From positions 1 to 64,000 of the forward strand of contig JASANH010000095.1 of the NCBI GenBank assembly GCA_030248295.1: 64,000 nucleotides of DNA. Reading direction: 5' to 3'. Numbering within the stretch: the first letter of the stretch is position 1; every line of letters starts with the position of its first letter. A program made the translations under genes and the position numbers. Shown in pieces: positions 21,528-32,120 of this stretch. The stretch comes from Mesodorylaimus sp. YZB2_4. Its lineage: Eukaryota; Nematoda; Enoplea; Dorylaimida; Dorylaimidae. The notes beneath the pieces were generated by a model. It was given only the letters and a program-made list of their open reading frames with translations, made no database searches and was not told the origin of the DNA.

Positions 21528-24200
21528 ATAAGGCACGTCGTATTAAAGCTCAACAGCTCGCCCAAGTGCAATAAACAGTAATAAATTCTTTTCTAAGCTT
21601 TGGCTTCGTCGTAAAAGTTTGCGGAAAAAATATTCAAAAATTATACAGGTCAATAGGGCTTAGGATGACAGAAAACAACCAAAAAAACAAGTGTGTGTAC
21701 CGAGAGTGCACAAACTTGCCACAATGCTTAAATGCCTGAGCTCACTCAGAACTGAATTCAGTCAGACTCGAATAAAAAGCTCAGCATAAGTTGAAAAATG
21801 TGTCCACCAAACTTGCTCTTTTGCCATTTTTCAGTGACCAGGACATCAGGAAATCAAAACACAGCATAAACAGCAAAAAAGCACCTGATGTTGTGCTGAA
21901 GGCAGTCATGCGCGCCAGGCTTAGTACGGCAGCATGCCGGTCAAGGGACAATTCTCTCTGCAACCTCAGGAAACCTCTGGGACGCACCTTTAGACTATAT
22001 GCGAGTGCTTCTTATTATGGGACGCTTTGACTCTATGCGTTGCGAGATCACGCTTTGGTGGGGTCAGAAAAAAACGACGTTTTACTGAAGGTGGCTGGAG
22101 TTGCGACACAAATTGGGAGGAATATGGGCATAGTTCATTAGAGATGGGAGAAAAATCTATAGCTTTACAGTTTAGCTGGTTCTTCCCTTTTTGTGCCAAA
22201 TTTTTGTTGTTTTTTGTTAGAAAATATTGTCACCCAGGAGATGAAAAAAAAGATCTTGTATTTTCTGTATCTTTATCTCCTACCAGCAACGTTTCGTCAG
22301 CCGTTTTAAACCGGGAAAAATTCAAAAAAATATATTCACCTCTTGGTGTTTGATTAGCGACCAGCCTGGTATTGGGAGGCATTGCAAAAACACATGCAAA
22401 ACGGGTTTCGGCCCACGAAAGTTGGAACACAAATCTAAACTTAGGGTGGTTTCAAAAAAGCTTCCAGGCGTCTGCGGTAAAAAACAGCAGTTACACCATG
22501 CCTATTTGAGTGGGTGGGAGGCTCGACAGCACAGCTACACACTGGGGCACAGCCGAGCCCGATATTCACTCCAGACTGCTGCCCATTTCCCGATATTTCG
22601 GGCTATCCTTTTCACCAGTTGGAAATCCAGGCCCTGCTTACCTGCTAGATAACCTAAACAACAAAAAAATATGCAAACTCTGCTCTAGCTAGCAGTACGT
22701 CACACATTTGTACAAGGAGACTATGCTGCTCCACGATTTTAGTGATTATTGAAAAATTTTACAAGATCACAGGATATCCCCCTCGAAACCTCTATAATTA
22801 TTATTTTTCGTTGCCCACTTACAATTAGGCGAACTCAACTTAGAAGACCATGGCTACTTCAGCACTTATCTACATAATACCAATTTCAAATTTCGACTTC
22901 TCCCAATTTTCTCTTGTCAGAAGCTCACAAGCTAAAATCTTAAAAGGAGGAAATGCAGCATCAATTTCAAGTATCAGGTATGTTAATTGAAGCAATAAAA
23001 CAAATCCAGCACTCAAAAACGATTCTTCTTTGTCTATAAACGAACGCAATATAGAGCATCAACCTGAAATATACAGCGTAAAAAAACCGCCAAGATCAAA
23101 TCGATCTTAGTGATCAGCACCAAATCATGGAACACTGAATAATGATAAAAAAGTGAACATATTACAATGAAATGGGTCCACCTTCCCCTTTGTTGCTAAT
23201 AATTCGTCAATCTTTGGTCACATAACTCCTCTGGTCCCTAGTCCGTATTCGGCAATTCCATTTGCCTGTACTTCTTCCTCAAATTCGATACTGAATCTCG
23301 ATATAACATCGGATCAAACCTGACTTTTCACGCTTTTATTGCCCATTCTGTCGAATTTGATTCATTCGCAAAGTACAGTTTATCCGATGCCGAATGCTCA
23401 CTCGGCCATTTGCCACTTTGATATTTAGCCAACAATTTGATCGGCGTTTTTCCTTTTTCGATCAATAATCGATTTAGTGATCGATCGAAGCACAACAGTC
23501 GTTGATCGATCGGAAATCGACAGGATCTTTCCGTCGATTTCTTCATTGTACGACTTGTGATACACAACGGCAGAACTGGTCAAAAAAGTATGATCGTTGA
23601 AGAATTTTGAACTAAGTTGACCATCTATTTGATGCCGCCGAGCAGAGAAACCAACCTATCGATCAGGAAAAAACCGCCGGACTTGCATCGCGAAATCCAT
23701 TTAAAACGTGCAGGTTTCTTTCAACAGCCGACGGTATCCGTATTTCTTCGTTTGGCCAAGATCGCAAAATGGTTTTTGTCAGCTCCATCCGGCAATCAAA
23801 GCTCAGAAACAGCTTTTTTGGTGGCAAAAAATGTTTGTGGTGGCAACGGAGGGAGATAATTGCCTGAAAATACTCGCATGTCACATTTTATAAGATGCAA
23901 TTTGCCGGCTGTCGGCTATAACACATTCAAATTTCCGAAAATGTTATGACTTGATTCGGTTTGATTTCGTAGCAAGTGATAATCCACAGTTTAAAGTGCG
24001 CAGACGACATGCGTAAAATGATGACTCATACAAGTACTTGCTATCAGGCGGACTGCCGGACTTCTGCAATGATATCTGTCTCGGCTGAGAAAGCTATTTT
24101 GTCCTGGTTCGGTCCTGGTTCGGTCCTGGTTCAGCCAGTTCGGTCTGGTTTGGTCCTTGCTCGGTGAAAATACCCACCTAGTCTGCTTCGGGTCCTGGTT

Positions 24201-25064
24201 TCTAGAATAGAACTAGATTCCTTCAATGTTGTCCGAGCAGGTCCAAATGGTGAACAGACGGGTGCAAGCCTATACAATCGGAGTGGTCCAATATGCAGTG
24301 GTGGCGAGGAAACAATTTGGTGGAGACGCTATGCCAAATACGTCATCCCCATCGATCTATCATTTTTTGCAGCAGGTCGGATCAGAAACGGGATCTGGGC
24401 CTAGGGTGACTTTAGTCGATGCTGGGTCCTTCTCTCTTTCGCCCCCCTACCATGGGAAAATATTTGAAATATGCCTTGGACCTTTGGAAACTTTTTAATC
24501 AGTCCTCTGAGCTGGAGGCCTATATCCCGATCCGATGCAGGATCTGGATCGGCCTGGTGGCGATCCGCCAAAGAAAATACGAGATTGGTGGAGGTGACGT
24601 GTTTGACACTGCGTCCTTGTCAGCCTGCCCTGTTTCTTCGCAGTAACTCTCTATTAGACCACTCCAGAGACACGGGGGACTAACCAGCGCCTGAAGTGGG
24701 ATTAAATGCTGATTTGAGAGAAAGAAACGGGACTTCCCTATCACAGCATGCCACACTTTATCATTTTCAAGCAGAAAAGGTGCGAAAAACTTTAGTTACT
24801 AATCTGGCCGATCCACCCCCCCCCCCCCCCGGTTCGGCGGATCAGTCGACGCTTGGGTGAAGGGGACCATGCATTTTCTGTGACTTCTTATACTATTTGT
24901 AGGACTTTGTATTTGTTATATATGTAGAATAGTGAAAATTGCGTTTTTTCTTCTACAGATGTTTCCCTGAAATTTCACAAAACTGTCGCAGGTGGAGCAG
25001 AATGTGAATTGGGCGATGGTCAGAGCGCAAGCCAGGATGCGAAAAAAGCGACGTGATCAGGGCC
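24201..25064. other. no gene recognised
   Basis: Spacer between the left arm and the Polinton-like segment, with a C run at 24818-24831. Only short unsupported ORFs. No terminal repeat of the Polinton is recognised here. Confidence 0.4.
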
Positions 25065-25451
25065 ATGGAGATCGATGGTGCAGATGCAACATATTTGTTC
25101 GATATCTTTAGACTGACAAATCAGTCTGGTTTCGACCTTACGGAGAGGTAAGCTCAAAGAAATGCAGTTACAACGTTGGGCTGTAATTAGATTTTTTCAG
25201 CAAGAACAATGTGAAAAAATGTGAAGTCGTGGTATTACGAGCTTATTTCCAGTGGCAAACAGCCGCGACCGAGCTGGTCGATTTGGAACGAATGCGTGGA
25301 TAATGATACCGATGCCAAAGCGGAAGCTGAAGATGATAATGGTTTCTTCAGCAAGTTTTTTGATTTGCAGAAGAAATGGGCTGAGGCAAAGACGAATGGA
25401 GGATTAGAAACTTTAAAATCGCTGTACGATAGATTTGGGAATCCCATGTGA
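25065..25451 (+). CDS. small two-exon or overlapping ORF, hypothetical
   Basis: One reading uses exon 25065-25147 (MEIDGADATYLFDIFRLTNQ onward), a 53-nt GT-AG intron (25148-25200) and exon 25201-25303, giving 61 residues. An overlapping frame at 25221-25451 encodes 76 residues, acidic in the middle (DAKAEAEDD) and helical (LQKKWAEAK). Either could be genuine; neither has a known domain. Position just left of Polinton-type ORFs suggests it belongs to that element. Confidence 0.3.
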
Positions 25452-25757
25452 GTGCTTCCAGGCAGTTGTTTTTGAGCCCCTACAATATCCGTGCATAGGG
25501 TGCCTGAAGATATTTGAATTTGCTTTTTCGTGTAAGGCCCTACTCGCTTGTGGTAATGGGTGTGAAGACTTATGGATAATAAAGAGTAAGTCACTTCATG
25601 GGTGCCTTCGTGTGGCTTAAGATTATATTACTAAGAGATGAGGAATTAAATCTTACTAAGAAGGTTCAAGTCTTAGAAAAATCTTGCTTAGTCTTTGCAA
25701 GAGTCTTGCAAGACCTTACAAAGATTCTTAATCTGACCTTACTAAGATTTTGCCTAA

Positions 25758-26010
25758 ATGGGAAATGCGGGAAAAGAGGCGATCAAATCGGAACCGGCCG
25801 TCGTGCAAGGTATCAGCGAGTTGGCATTAAACGTGTTGTACAACGACGAGTTGGTGTTGTCAGAGTTGCAAAAGAAAAATTTAAAAATGTTCAAAACCGT
25901 CTTGGAAAAATTGTCGGGTAAAAAGATTTCGCTCAGTTCGAAACAAAAATTACGTATCAAGTCAAGGACTAAAACTTGTTCCACCACTGTTGCAAGCTAC
26001 CCTTGCCTAT
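25758..26010 (+). CDS. Polinton small conserved ORF (minor virion-protein-like position)
   Basis: Starts MGNAGKEAIK. It has a helical region (ISELALNVLYNDELVLSELQ), then basic heptads ending in SSKQKLRIKS. This pattern (short helix, S-x-x-Q, Lys-rich tail) is typical of a small ORF that recurs in Polintons and related elements. The usual hydrophobic Gly-rich tail is not in frame; after about 25960 the frame reads unrelated residues, suggesting a frameshift or truncation. It is followed at once by another Polinton-type ORF start at 26018. Confidence 0.5.
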
Positions 26011-26017
26011 TTGCAAG

Positions 26018-26089
26018 ATGTCAAAAGAAATGGTTCTGATTCCGCTCAACGATCACAATAGACTTCGAGTCGCAAAGACGGCAGATTAG
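26018..26089 (+). pseudogene. truncated start of a second Polinton small ORF
   Basis: Twenty-three codons starting MSKEMVLIPLNDHNRLR, then a stop at 26087-26089. The K-x-MVLIP start is reminiscent of a small protein placed directly after the preceding ORF in many Polintons. Only the N-terminus remains. It overlaps the end of the decayed ATPase frame on the other strand. Confidence 0.4.
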
Positions 26090-26571
26090 GATTCTCGCAT
26101 AAATAATTGTCAGTCGTGCCACCCACAACGATAAGCTCCTCCAATGTTTCCGAACACGCCAACTGAGCGGCCATGGTCACGTCCAAGTCACAACGGATCA
26201 CTGAGGCTCTGTCACATTGGCACGGCTTAAATTCATACCCGTCACTACGTCACTACGTCAGCTTATCCGGGCGCACCTTGTTTGAATTGCACGCCGTGAT
26301 GCTCGAGTTCAGTGAACATCGGCTGCCATTTGGTGTAAAAGTGATAAATCTTAGTGAATACGAGGTCGCGGTCGAGTATGAGTTGTTTAATAAAAGTCGA
26401 TTTGCCCGCTCGTGAACTACCGGCCACGATCATACACGCCGGCGTAATCAGCTTATCCGTGTTATCGCGCACTGTGGTTGACATGTTTGTGAATGGCGAC
26501 TGATTGGCTCGCCAGAATTCCCAATAGCCTTCACACCTCAATAAGCCTCTCTGCTCCGACTCGTTTTTCAT
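26046..26571 (-). pseudogene. Polinton packaging ATPase (FtsK/HerA, A32-like), truncated
   Basis: The first segment (26571-26263, 102 residues) contains a Walker A motif GSSRAGKST, then FIKQLILDRDL and WQPMF, as in genome-packaging ATPases of Polintons and related DNA viruses. A stop follows at 26263. A second minus-strand frame (about 26201-26046) shows DLDVTMAAQ and a Leu/Glu-rich run in the place of the Walker B region, but without the acidic pair. The C-terminal sensor region is absent. The gene is dead. It lies downstream of the capsid gene on the same strand. Confidence 0.65.
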
Positions 26572-26666
26572 GTAGATACATTTCTTTTATTGTTGTCACT
26601 ATTGTCAATAATACGCACAAATGGCAAGCGCATACTGTACACACAGTAAGTCAACAATAATCAAGT

Positions 26667-28427
26667 TCAGTTCTGTAATATGACCGACCCGTTTGGGCCA
26701 ATCTGAAATTCTTTGTCATATTTCAAAAAGCACATGACAATAATCGAGTCGGTGATTATACGAGTTTTTGAACTGTCGTACGTGAGTTTCAAACGCAGCG
26801 TGCCTTGTTCTGGTTGCGTCTTCATGTTCGTGTCTTCGCAATCGGTCACTTGAGTCAGCTTGAAGCTCAAGACGGTGGAACTCGTTCCGTAAGCTTTGTA
26901 GTCGACGATTAAGTTGCCGCCGTGATGACCCAAATCGCTGTTAAGACCTCGAATGAAACCGATGTGTTGTCGCAAATAACTGCCGCCAGCGAAATTCATT
27001 TGATAAGGGGTTAGCGCAATTGACCGTTTTGCTCCACTGGAGCCGTTTGCAAGTTGAAATCGTTGAATACTAACGGACCCAAAGGCGAATTTCCGGATAA
27101 TGTCCACGCGCGAGGGGAGCAAGGTCGACTCGCAGATCACATAGTCGACAGAAAACACGTTCGACTGCACAATGATCGGTTTCATGACAAAGTCGCAGAA
27201 CTCGTAGACTGCAGGCGTTTTCAGAAGCTGATTTTCCATGGCCAGATGTATTTCCGGATACAATTTTTTCTTGTACACATGCACGTAAGCTTTATCCAAC
27301 GTCAGTCTGAAGGTTTTGGGCGCTTTCGGGTCCTCGCCGTACAGCAGCATGAACTCTGGACGATTGCGGGTCATCGTGACGCGAATCTCAATGCCCGGTA
27401 CCATATATTTGGTCATGCGGAAGAATCCGTGCATAATCGGCCCCCTGAAACGGCCTGTTCCATTATTGAAAAACGGTTTGGAGCGGGACTTTGACGTTTC
27501 GGTGAGCCCAGTGCTCTCTCTCTCGTCACTCAGCCAACTCGTGCGAGCTTCAATCGAGTACTTAGTTACAACGTCCATGTAAGCCGTCCATGGCAGGGCG
27601 TATTTGGCCAGCACAACGGTCGAGTTGTTCAACGTAATTTGTATGGAGCTGAATAAGCTCATCATACTGTTATTGATCAAGGCGATTCGTGTCGCGTCAG
27701 GGATGTCCGTGTCGTTCTCTTCGTTGAATTGTATGCGGCATTTGATTCCGAACAGTGTACTCGATAAGTCCGTGTGTAACGAGGGTTGAGGTGATGTGTC
27801 CGGAGTCTAGGGGATGAGGACAACCCAAGTTACATACGCTCAATGCTTACCCAACGTGCGCTGCAGCGGGATCCAATACGGTTGAGGACGGGACGATCGA
27901 GGTCGGAAACGATGAGCCATAACGATAATACGGCGTTGAAAGAGACCACTTTATTTAACCGTAGAGATATGCCACTCTGGCTACACACTGACGATGAGAT
28001 ACGCGGCCTTATATACCCCCCTGAACTCATTATCATAGAGCCTAAAGTAATCATTAGTCACTCGAAAACTGGAGCCTCCTGGCATGAAACTGGATTCCTA
28101 TGTACCTGTCCAGGCAGCAGGCCTAACACAAAACACTACTAATTAGACACCATGCAAATGCAGCAGGTAAATCGACATCATACAAAGATATGTGAACAGC
28201 CGACATACCCTGAGCACTAGGTCCCAATGATTTTAAGTAACTATATCACACGTGTAACAATGGGACGACGGTGGCACTCGCCATTCGCACGGTGTGCTCA
28301 AATCAAAGTTGGGCAGTGGGATATTTGCAGGTATAATATCGAGTCTCGTCTCCGATATGGCATTTTCGATTGGTGCTGGTGAAAAAATCTCCAAATCTGA
28401 TGTGACTGCAACTGTATTAGATTTCAT
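26667..28427 (-). CDS. Polinton double jelly-roll major capsid protein, split by a solo LTR
   Basis: The N-terminal segment is 28427-28251 (59 codons, starting MKSNTVAVTSDLEIFSPAP). The main segment is 27770-26667, ending FQIGPNGSVILQN and TGA. Between them sits a 476-bp LTR plus one copy of its CACG target duplication. If these are discounted the frame is open for 426 codons with no stop or frameshift. Recognisable features are SMMSLFSSIQITLNN early, a central GPIMHGFFRMTKYMVPGIE, and SYLRQHIGFIRGL near the end. These match the hexon-like protein family common in Polintons and adintovirus-like elements. It would form the icosahedral shell. The insertion truncates the product after 64 codons. 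Confidence 0.75.
27775..28250 (-). mobile_element. solo LTR inserted in the capsid gene
   Basis: On the minus strand it begins TGTGATATAG and ends CTCGTTACA (TG...CA). It is flanked by CACG on both sides (plus-strand CGTG at 27771-27774 and 28251-28254), a clean 4-bp target duplication as made by gypsy-type integrases. It has a TATA box (28008-28015) and an AATAAA signal (27950-27955) in the right order. A related truncated LTR is at 19696-19947. Confidence 0.8.
28008..28015 (-). promoter_or_regulatory. TATA box of the solo LTR
   Basis: Minus-strand GGGGTATATAAGGCCGCG, with AATAAA about 55 bp downstream, as expected for the U3-R boundary of an LTR. Confidence 0.55.
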
Positions 28428-28436
28428 GTTTAGCTT

Positions 28437-28781
28437 TTAAAAATTGCTCTTCAGGCGCCCTTTATCGATCTTGGATCCTTTTCGAATCGCTTTCTTTTTG
28501 CTCAGGCGCCGCTTTGGCTTGGTGGGGGTTTTGACAACCGTGGTCTTCTTCTTCTTGATCGCCCGTTTACGATTACCAGAGACCGCGACTCGACGAGGCC
28601 CACGTCTCTTGGTGACCTTGGTGGTCTTTCTGGTCGCCTCTTTCACGGAGCCTCGGCGCTTTTTGCTTGTATGGGTTCGTTTGCTAGTCGATGTCAGGTG
28701 CAATGGGAACAGGGCACGTGGACGTGACAAGGAGAAATTGGCGTCCTGTCTTGGTTGCACAAAATCGCTTTTACTTTCCAT
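28437..28781 (-). CDS. basic core-like protein
   Basis: About 114 residues from MESKSDFVQPRQDANF. The C-terminal two thirds are dominated by Lys and Arg (KKRRGSVKEATRKTTKVTKR, KRAIKKKKTT, KPKRRLSKKK). Such proteins, placed between capsid genes in Polintons and adenovirus-like genomes, are thought to condense packaged DNA. The ORF is intact and starts about 100 bp below the penton-like gene on the same strand. Low complexity makes homology assignment weak; position and charge are the main support. Confidence 0.55.
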   Translation of the reverse strand: MESKSDFVQPRQDANFSLSRPRALFPLHLTSTSKRTHTSKKRRGSVKEATRKTTKVTKRRGPRRVAVSGNRKRAIKKKKTTVVKTPTKPKRRLSKKKAIRKGSKIDKGRLKSNF

Positions 28782-28887
28782 AGACACGTCGATGGATACA
28801 CGGGTGATAAGAATGAAAGAGCCGTGGAGGGTACATTAGCTTTTTGTCCTCTCACATACGACGCCTTATGAGAGTCGGCGGTCATGG

Positions 28888-29268
28888 TTATTTGGGCTGA
28901 AAACGTAACACGATAGTGATGTCAGTTGTCTCGGGCAACGAAACATCATGCATGTCAATCACGCTGCAGCTAATACAACACAGCGTGTCGAGTATGATGT
29001 CGGTGTAATCGCTGACAACGGTATTAGTCATTGGATAATACAAACCCACAATCGGCTGCTTGCCATCGTTGACATAAGACGGCTTCACAATATTCGTAAG
29101 AACAAAAACGGGTTCAGTAGGCGCTGGGGACATCACGCATGCATTCAAGCACACTTGAAACGCGGTCATATAATACATGGCAGGTACAGCCGCATTGAAA
29201 AATCCACACACCTGACTTGCGGCCACAAATTCGCTCTTCCTACTCCTCAAGTACACAGTGAACGCCAT
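28888..29268 (-). CDS. penton-like minor capsid protein
   Basis: An intact 126-residue ORF starting MAFTVYLRSRKSEF and ending TTDITIVLRFQPK. The middle has FVLTNIVKPSYVNDG and QPIVGLYYP, which fit the end of a single jelly-roll penton-like protein of Polintons (a strand with a 'V-x-N/D-IV-x-x-S' pattern and a final beta strand before the stop). It would sit at capsid vertices. The usual N-terminal strands look shortened: 126 residues is small for the family, so an internal deletion is possible after residue 30. Neighbours are the core-like gene and the integrase. Confidence 0.6.
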   Translation of the reverse strand: MAFTVYLRSRKSEFVAASQVCGFFNAAVPAMYYMTAFQVCLNACVMSPAPTEPVFVLTNIVKPSYVNDGKQPIVGLYYPMTNTVVSDYTDIILDTLCCISCSVIDMHDVSLPETTDITIVLRFQPK

Positions 29269-29295
29269 CCTACAGTATGAACAAACTTGAGAGCG

Positions 29296-30483
29296 TCAAA
29301 ATTCTACTCCTACTTCTTCTAGCTGACGTGAAGGCTGTGCACGTGCCAGAGCCCCCTCTGTTATCCACGTGTTTTCTAAAGCTGGAAACACTAGCCACTT
29401 GGCCAAGTACTGACAGGTGCCGTCAGCCGCCTTGCGTCTTCTCACCACTTCCTCGACGAGATAAATATTTTCTGGATTACAAACTTCGGTTAATTCTTGC
29501 TTATAAAACGTGCCTGGAACACACAAATTCATCTACAGGATCAACGCAAAATCAAGGATTACTTGCCTTTGACGACGTTCGATTTCGAGTCGATCACCAT
29601 GTAAAAAATTGGAGTACGCTTGCTGAGGACTTGATTAATTTTAAAAATTTCTGGTGTCCACGCGATCTGCCATCACCTTTGAAACTTAGTCTTCTCAGTG
29701 GCAAGGGGCACGGATTCGCCCACATCGAAGAAAGGTTTGGGTTTGCGAATGAGATTGGCGCGCCATAAATGTGGGTAGAGTTTCTTCATGACTTGATCGC
29801 TATTACTAATGTCAACGTCAGCTGGCACGAAGCCAGTTGCGCGGCTCGTGCTGCGATTGTATTGATCAATAATCGCGCTTCACACATCCACTTTGCGTCT
29901 TGTCAAATTGTGTGACATAAAGCGGCTGATCAGAGTCTTCAATGATCGAATAAATCGTTCGGCGCCCGACGCTTTTGTCTCGCGATTCGGCAAGCTGTAA
30001 AGCTCGATCTCCAAGGCAGACAATAGGCGACGCGTCAGGGCGCCCCAGAACTTGCCGCCGTAATCGGACATCAAAAACCTAGGCACATGTGATTCATCAG
30101 AATAAATCCCATCCAATACTTTGCTGATCGCTGAAGCCAATTTACTCTTGGACGGTCTTACGCAAGCGCAGTTGCTGAAAAATCGATGACGACAACTAAA
30201 AATTTATTGCCATCATTCTCTTCCGCCGAATGGCTCATGTCCGCCGTGTCGACCATGTGCAAATCGTTGAGTGCAGTCGCAATGACTCGGGATCGTTTGA
30301 ACTGGTACCGCCTGGGTTTCATCAATGTGTATGCGTTGACGAAAGACAAAAAATCCCGCACTTCGCGACGAGTAACGGTTTGACCATCATTGATTGCGGC
30401 CTTGTATAATTTCTCCACACCGCCATAGGATCACGAGTTAGCTGCGTCGGCGTAGATCTGTAACAGCCTCTCGTCACCATCCA
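29296..30483 (-). pseudogene. Polinton integrase with chromodomain, inactivated
   Basis: Starts MDGDERLLQIYADAANS at 30483, then a TGA. It then reads EKLYKAAINDGQTVTRREV (N-terminal region), DLHMVDTADMS (first catalytic Asp region) and LMSDYGGKFWGAL (second Asp), with ETKASGAERFIRSLK carrying the catalytic Glu. A C-terminal chromodomain follows (YLVEEVVRRRK, KWLVFPALENTWITE). A one-base deletion near 30176, a TGA at 29880-29882 and a frameshift near 29650 break it. A GC-AG intron (29514-29566) joins the core to the chromodomain region. The D,D,E residues all survive in separate frames. The protein integrates Polinton DNA. Confidence 0.8.
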
Positions 30484-30527
30484 TCTTCCTCCTTCACCAA
30501 GGCTTCTTCCACTAGACGAACTATTTC

Positions 30528-30842
30528 CTAATACTCGATTTGGTCCTTATTGTTAGCGGCTAATGCTTCTGGTGTGATACCAAGCACGTACAATTGGGGC
30601 TTGCTCGTGGTGTCAGGGATGGCGATCCACTGAACTAGATTGATCAATGACGGTAAGAGGCACTTGTGATTATGCGGACCACGTGCCTTCAAGCAGGTTC
30701 GGCTCAATGTGTGCTTGGAGCGATGACGACCCATATTCTTTTTGCTTGTATACAATTCGCACACGTCGCACCAGACTTGGGTATTCAGACAAGCTTTAGG
30801 AAACGACCGTCTCTCATCCATCGCAAAAAGGGAAATGGGCAC
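30528..30842 (-). CDS. hypothetical C2H2 zinc-finger ORF
   Basis: A 104-residue ORF with one C2H2-type finger, CDVCELYTSKKNMGRHRSKH (C-x2-C and H-x3-H), followed by a Cys-containing tail without a second finger. It lies just upstream of the integrase on the same strand and may be part of the Polinton. The function is unknown; DNA or RNA binding is possible from the finger alone. Confidence 0.4.
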   Translation of the reverse strand: MPISLFAMDERRSFPKACLNTQVWCDVCELYTSKKNMGRHRSKHTLSRTCLKARGPHNHKCLLPSLINLVQWIAIPDTTSKPQLYVLGITPEALAANNKDQIEY

Positions 30843-30879
30843 CGTGTGGCCAACTCCGCTTTTAATTGGCTTTTGAAGA

Positions 30880-30960
30880 CTGAAGATTGAATCTTTAGTC
30901 GACTGAAGATGCGATCTTCGCTTTACCGAAGATGCGATCGTCGCTTCTCGACCAGGAAAG
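30880..30960. repeat. GAAGAT/ATCTTC short palindromes, left cluster
   Basis: Several CTGAAGAT and GATCTTC motifs form small hairpins (for example GAAGATGCGATCTTC). A similar cluster lies at 34485-34575. The two clusters bracket 31.0-34.4 kb. Confidence 0.5.
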
Positions 30961-31123
30961 TGTTTATTTTGTCACTGGTCATTTTTTGTTTCCCGAATAA
31001 TCGACCATGCTTAATATCGTGCGCCCTAAAACAATGCCCTAACCCCTAACCAACCCTAAACCAATGTGCGCCCTAAACCAAACCTAAACCAAGGCCATTG
31101 CGGCTGAATGTCTCGTCTGGTGT

Positions 31124-31456
31124 ATGTATAAGCTGTGCACAACTTTGGTGGAGACAACAGGGCCTCACGAATTTCGAATGCGTATCCAAGAACCCAGCTA
31201 CAAGGCGGATATGGCGGCGTTGGACAATCTGCGCCCATACATTCCCGACTGCTTAATTGCCTACTTAAGGATCGAACGGTGCGTTCGCCGGCTACTAATG
31301 AACGTTTGCGATCTCAGTGCGCCGATCATCTGTGCTTTCCTGCCCAAGCAAGCCAGGTTGGTATTGGGCGAACAATTGGACGACGATCAGGGCCAGAACG
31401 AAGCCACGTTTGATTTATACATCCGTCTAATCCATTTCTATCGAGGGCGTTTATAA
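31124..31456 (+). CDS. hypothetical protein in the Polinton segment
   Basis: A 110-residue ORF starting MYKLCTTLVETTGPHEF, with a helical middle (AYLRIERCVRRLLMN) and an acidic segment (GEQLDDDQGQNEA) before HFYRGRL. An overlapping ORF exists in another frame, but this one has the more protein-like composition. No domain is recognised. It precedes the secreted and deaminase-like genes on the plus strand. Confidence 0.35.
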   Translation: MYKLCTTLVETTGPHEFRMRIQEPSYKADMAALDNLRPYIPDCLIAYLRIERCVRRLLMNVCDLSAPIICAFLPKQARLVLGEQLDDDQGQNEATFDLYIRLIHFYRGRL

Positions 31457-31646
31457 TATTATCTGTTGTCCAGATATAAAAGGAATGAAATGATGAAATC
31501 GGCTGGTCGCGGATTTTTTTTTTTTTTTACGATGCTACGTGGTTGAGTAGTTCTTTTGTCTTCGTTCCATAGAGGCGACTATTGCAGCGTAAGCAACTTT
31601 TATACCACTGTATATGTGCCTGTCATATGCGAAGTGTGAATGCAAA

Positions 31647-32120
31647 ATGGGCGTTTCGCTTAAATTGTTCCTGTTGGTCGCAATCACAACAAGTCAGCTG
31701 TTTCATACTTCATCTGTGTTGTGTAGGCCTGATCGCAATGAGTTCGTCACAGATTCTGAGACCGTGTGCCGGGCCTTATGCCGCATTCGTCAAAAAAGAT
31801 ACGCAGTTTTAGACTGGACGAATTTGATCAGTATTTGCACGTGCGCCGATTACTGTCTTGAAGACGATGTGAAGGCCTTGTTGGATACTCGGCGGTTTTT
31901 GTTCGATTTTTGGCAAGAGTTAAGAACTCTGCTTGTTAATAACGATGAAGTCGCTGGGGTCTTCTCGAGAACGAACACCACCGGCGGCGAAGGAAGCTAT
32001 TGCTTTAGCTGGTGTCGAAATTCGAACACAATAATCAATGAAGACTGTGTTTGTGTCACTGGCTGTTGCGCGGTTTTCAGCGGCTGCTCAATTTTAAATG
32101 AACCCCAAAAAAATATGTAA
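31647..32120 (+). CDS. predicted secreted cysteine-rich protein
   Basis: From the second Met (31647) the product is 157 residues with a clear signal peptide: MGVSLKLFLLVAITTSQLF, with cleavage likely after VLC or nearby. The mature part has about 15 cysteines in clusters (VCRALC, CTCADYC, CFSWC, CVCVTGCC). This suggests a disulfide-rich secreted protein. I recognise no family. It overlaps the start of the deaminase-like gene by 23 bp in another frame. It may be cargo acquired by the Polinton or a host exon; there is no evidence about function. Confidence 0.45.
   Translation: MGVSLKLFLLVAITTSQLFHTSSVLCRPDRNEFVTDSETVCRALCRIRQKRYAVLDWTNLISICTCADYCLEDDVKALLDTRRFLFDFWQELRTLLVNNDEVAGVFSRTNTTGGEGSYCFSWCRNSNTIINEDCVCVTGCCAVFSGCSILNEPQKNM

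Larger units (their letters stand above)
19948..24200. repeat. large inverted repeat, left arm (4.25 kb)
   Basis: The reverse complement of 41675-45930 with only about a dozen substitutions noticed and a net 3-bp length difference, roughly 99.7% identity. The arm carries a 1.2-kb TIR element and a SINE-like head but no recognised long coding gene; its ORFs (up to about 108 codons) have no known domain and appear identically in both arms. The outer border cuts an LTR at 19948. The inner border is at GGTCCTGGTT (24200). No target duplication is seen at the outer ends. Confidence 0.9.

Noticed and set aside
27807..27850. A GTAAGC...CTAG intron upstream of the capsid main segment
   Set aside because: It lies inside the solo LTR, which is defined by TG...CA ends and a CACG duplication and explains the interruption better.
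31025..31095. Interstitial telomere-like CCCTAAACC repeats
   Set aside because: Only a few irregular units (CCCTAAACCAA), too degenerate to call telomeric.
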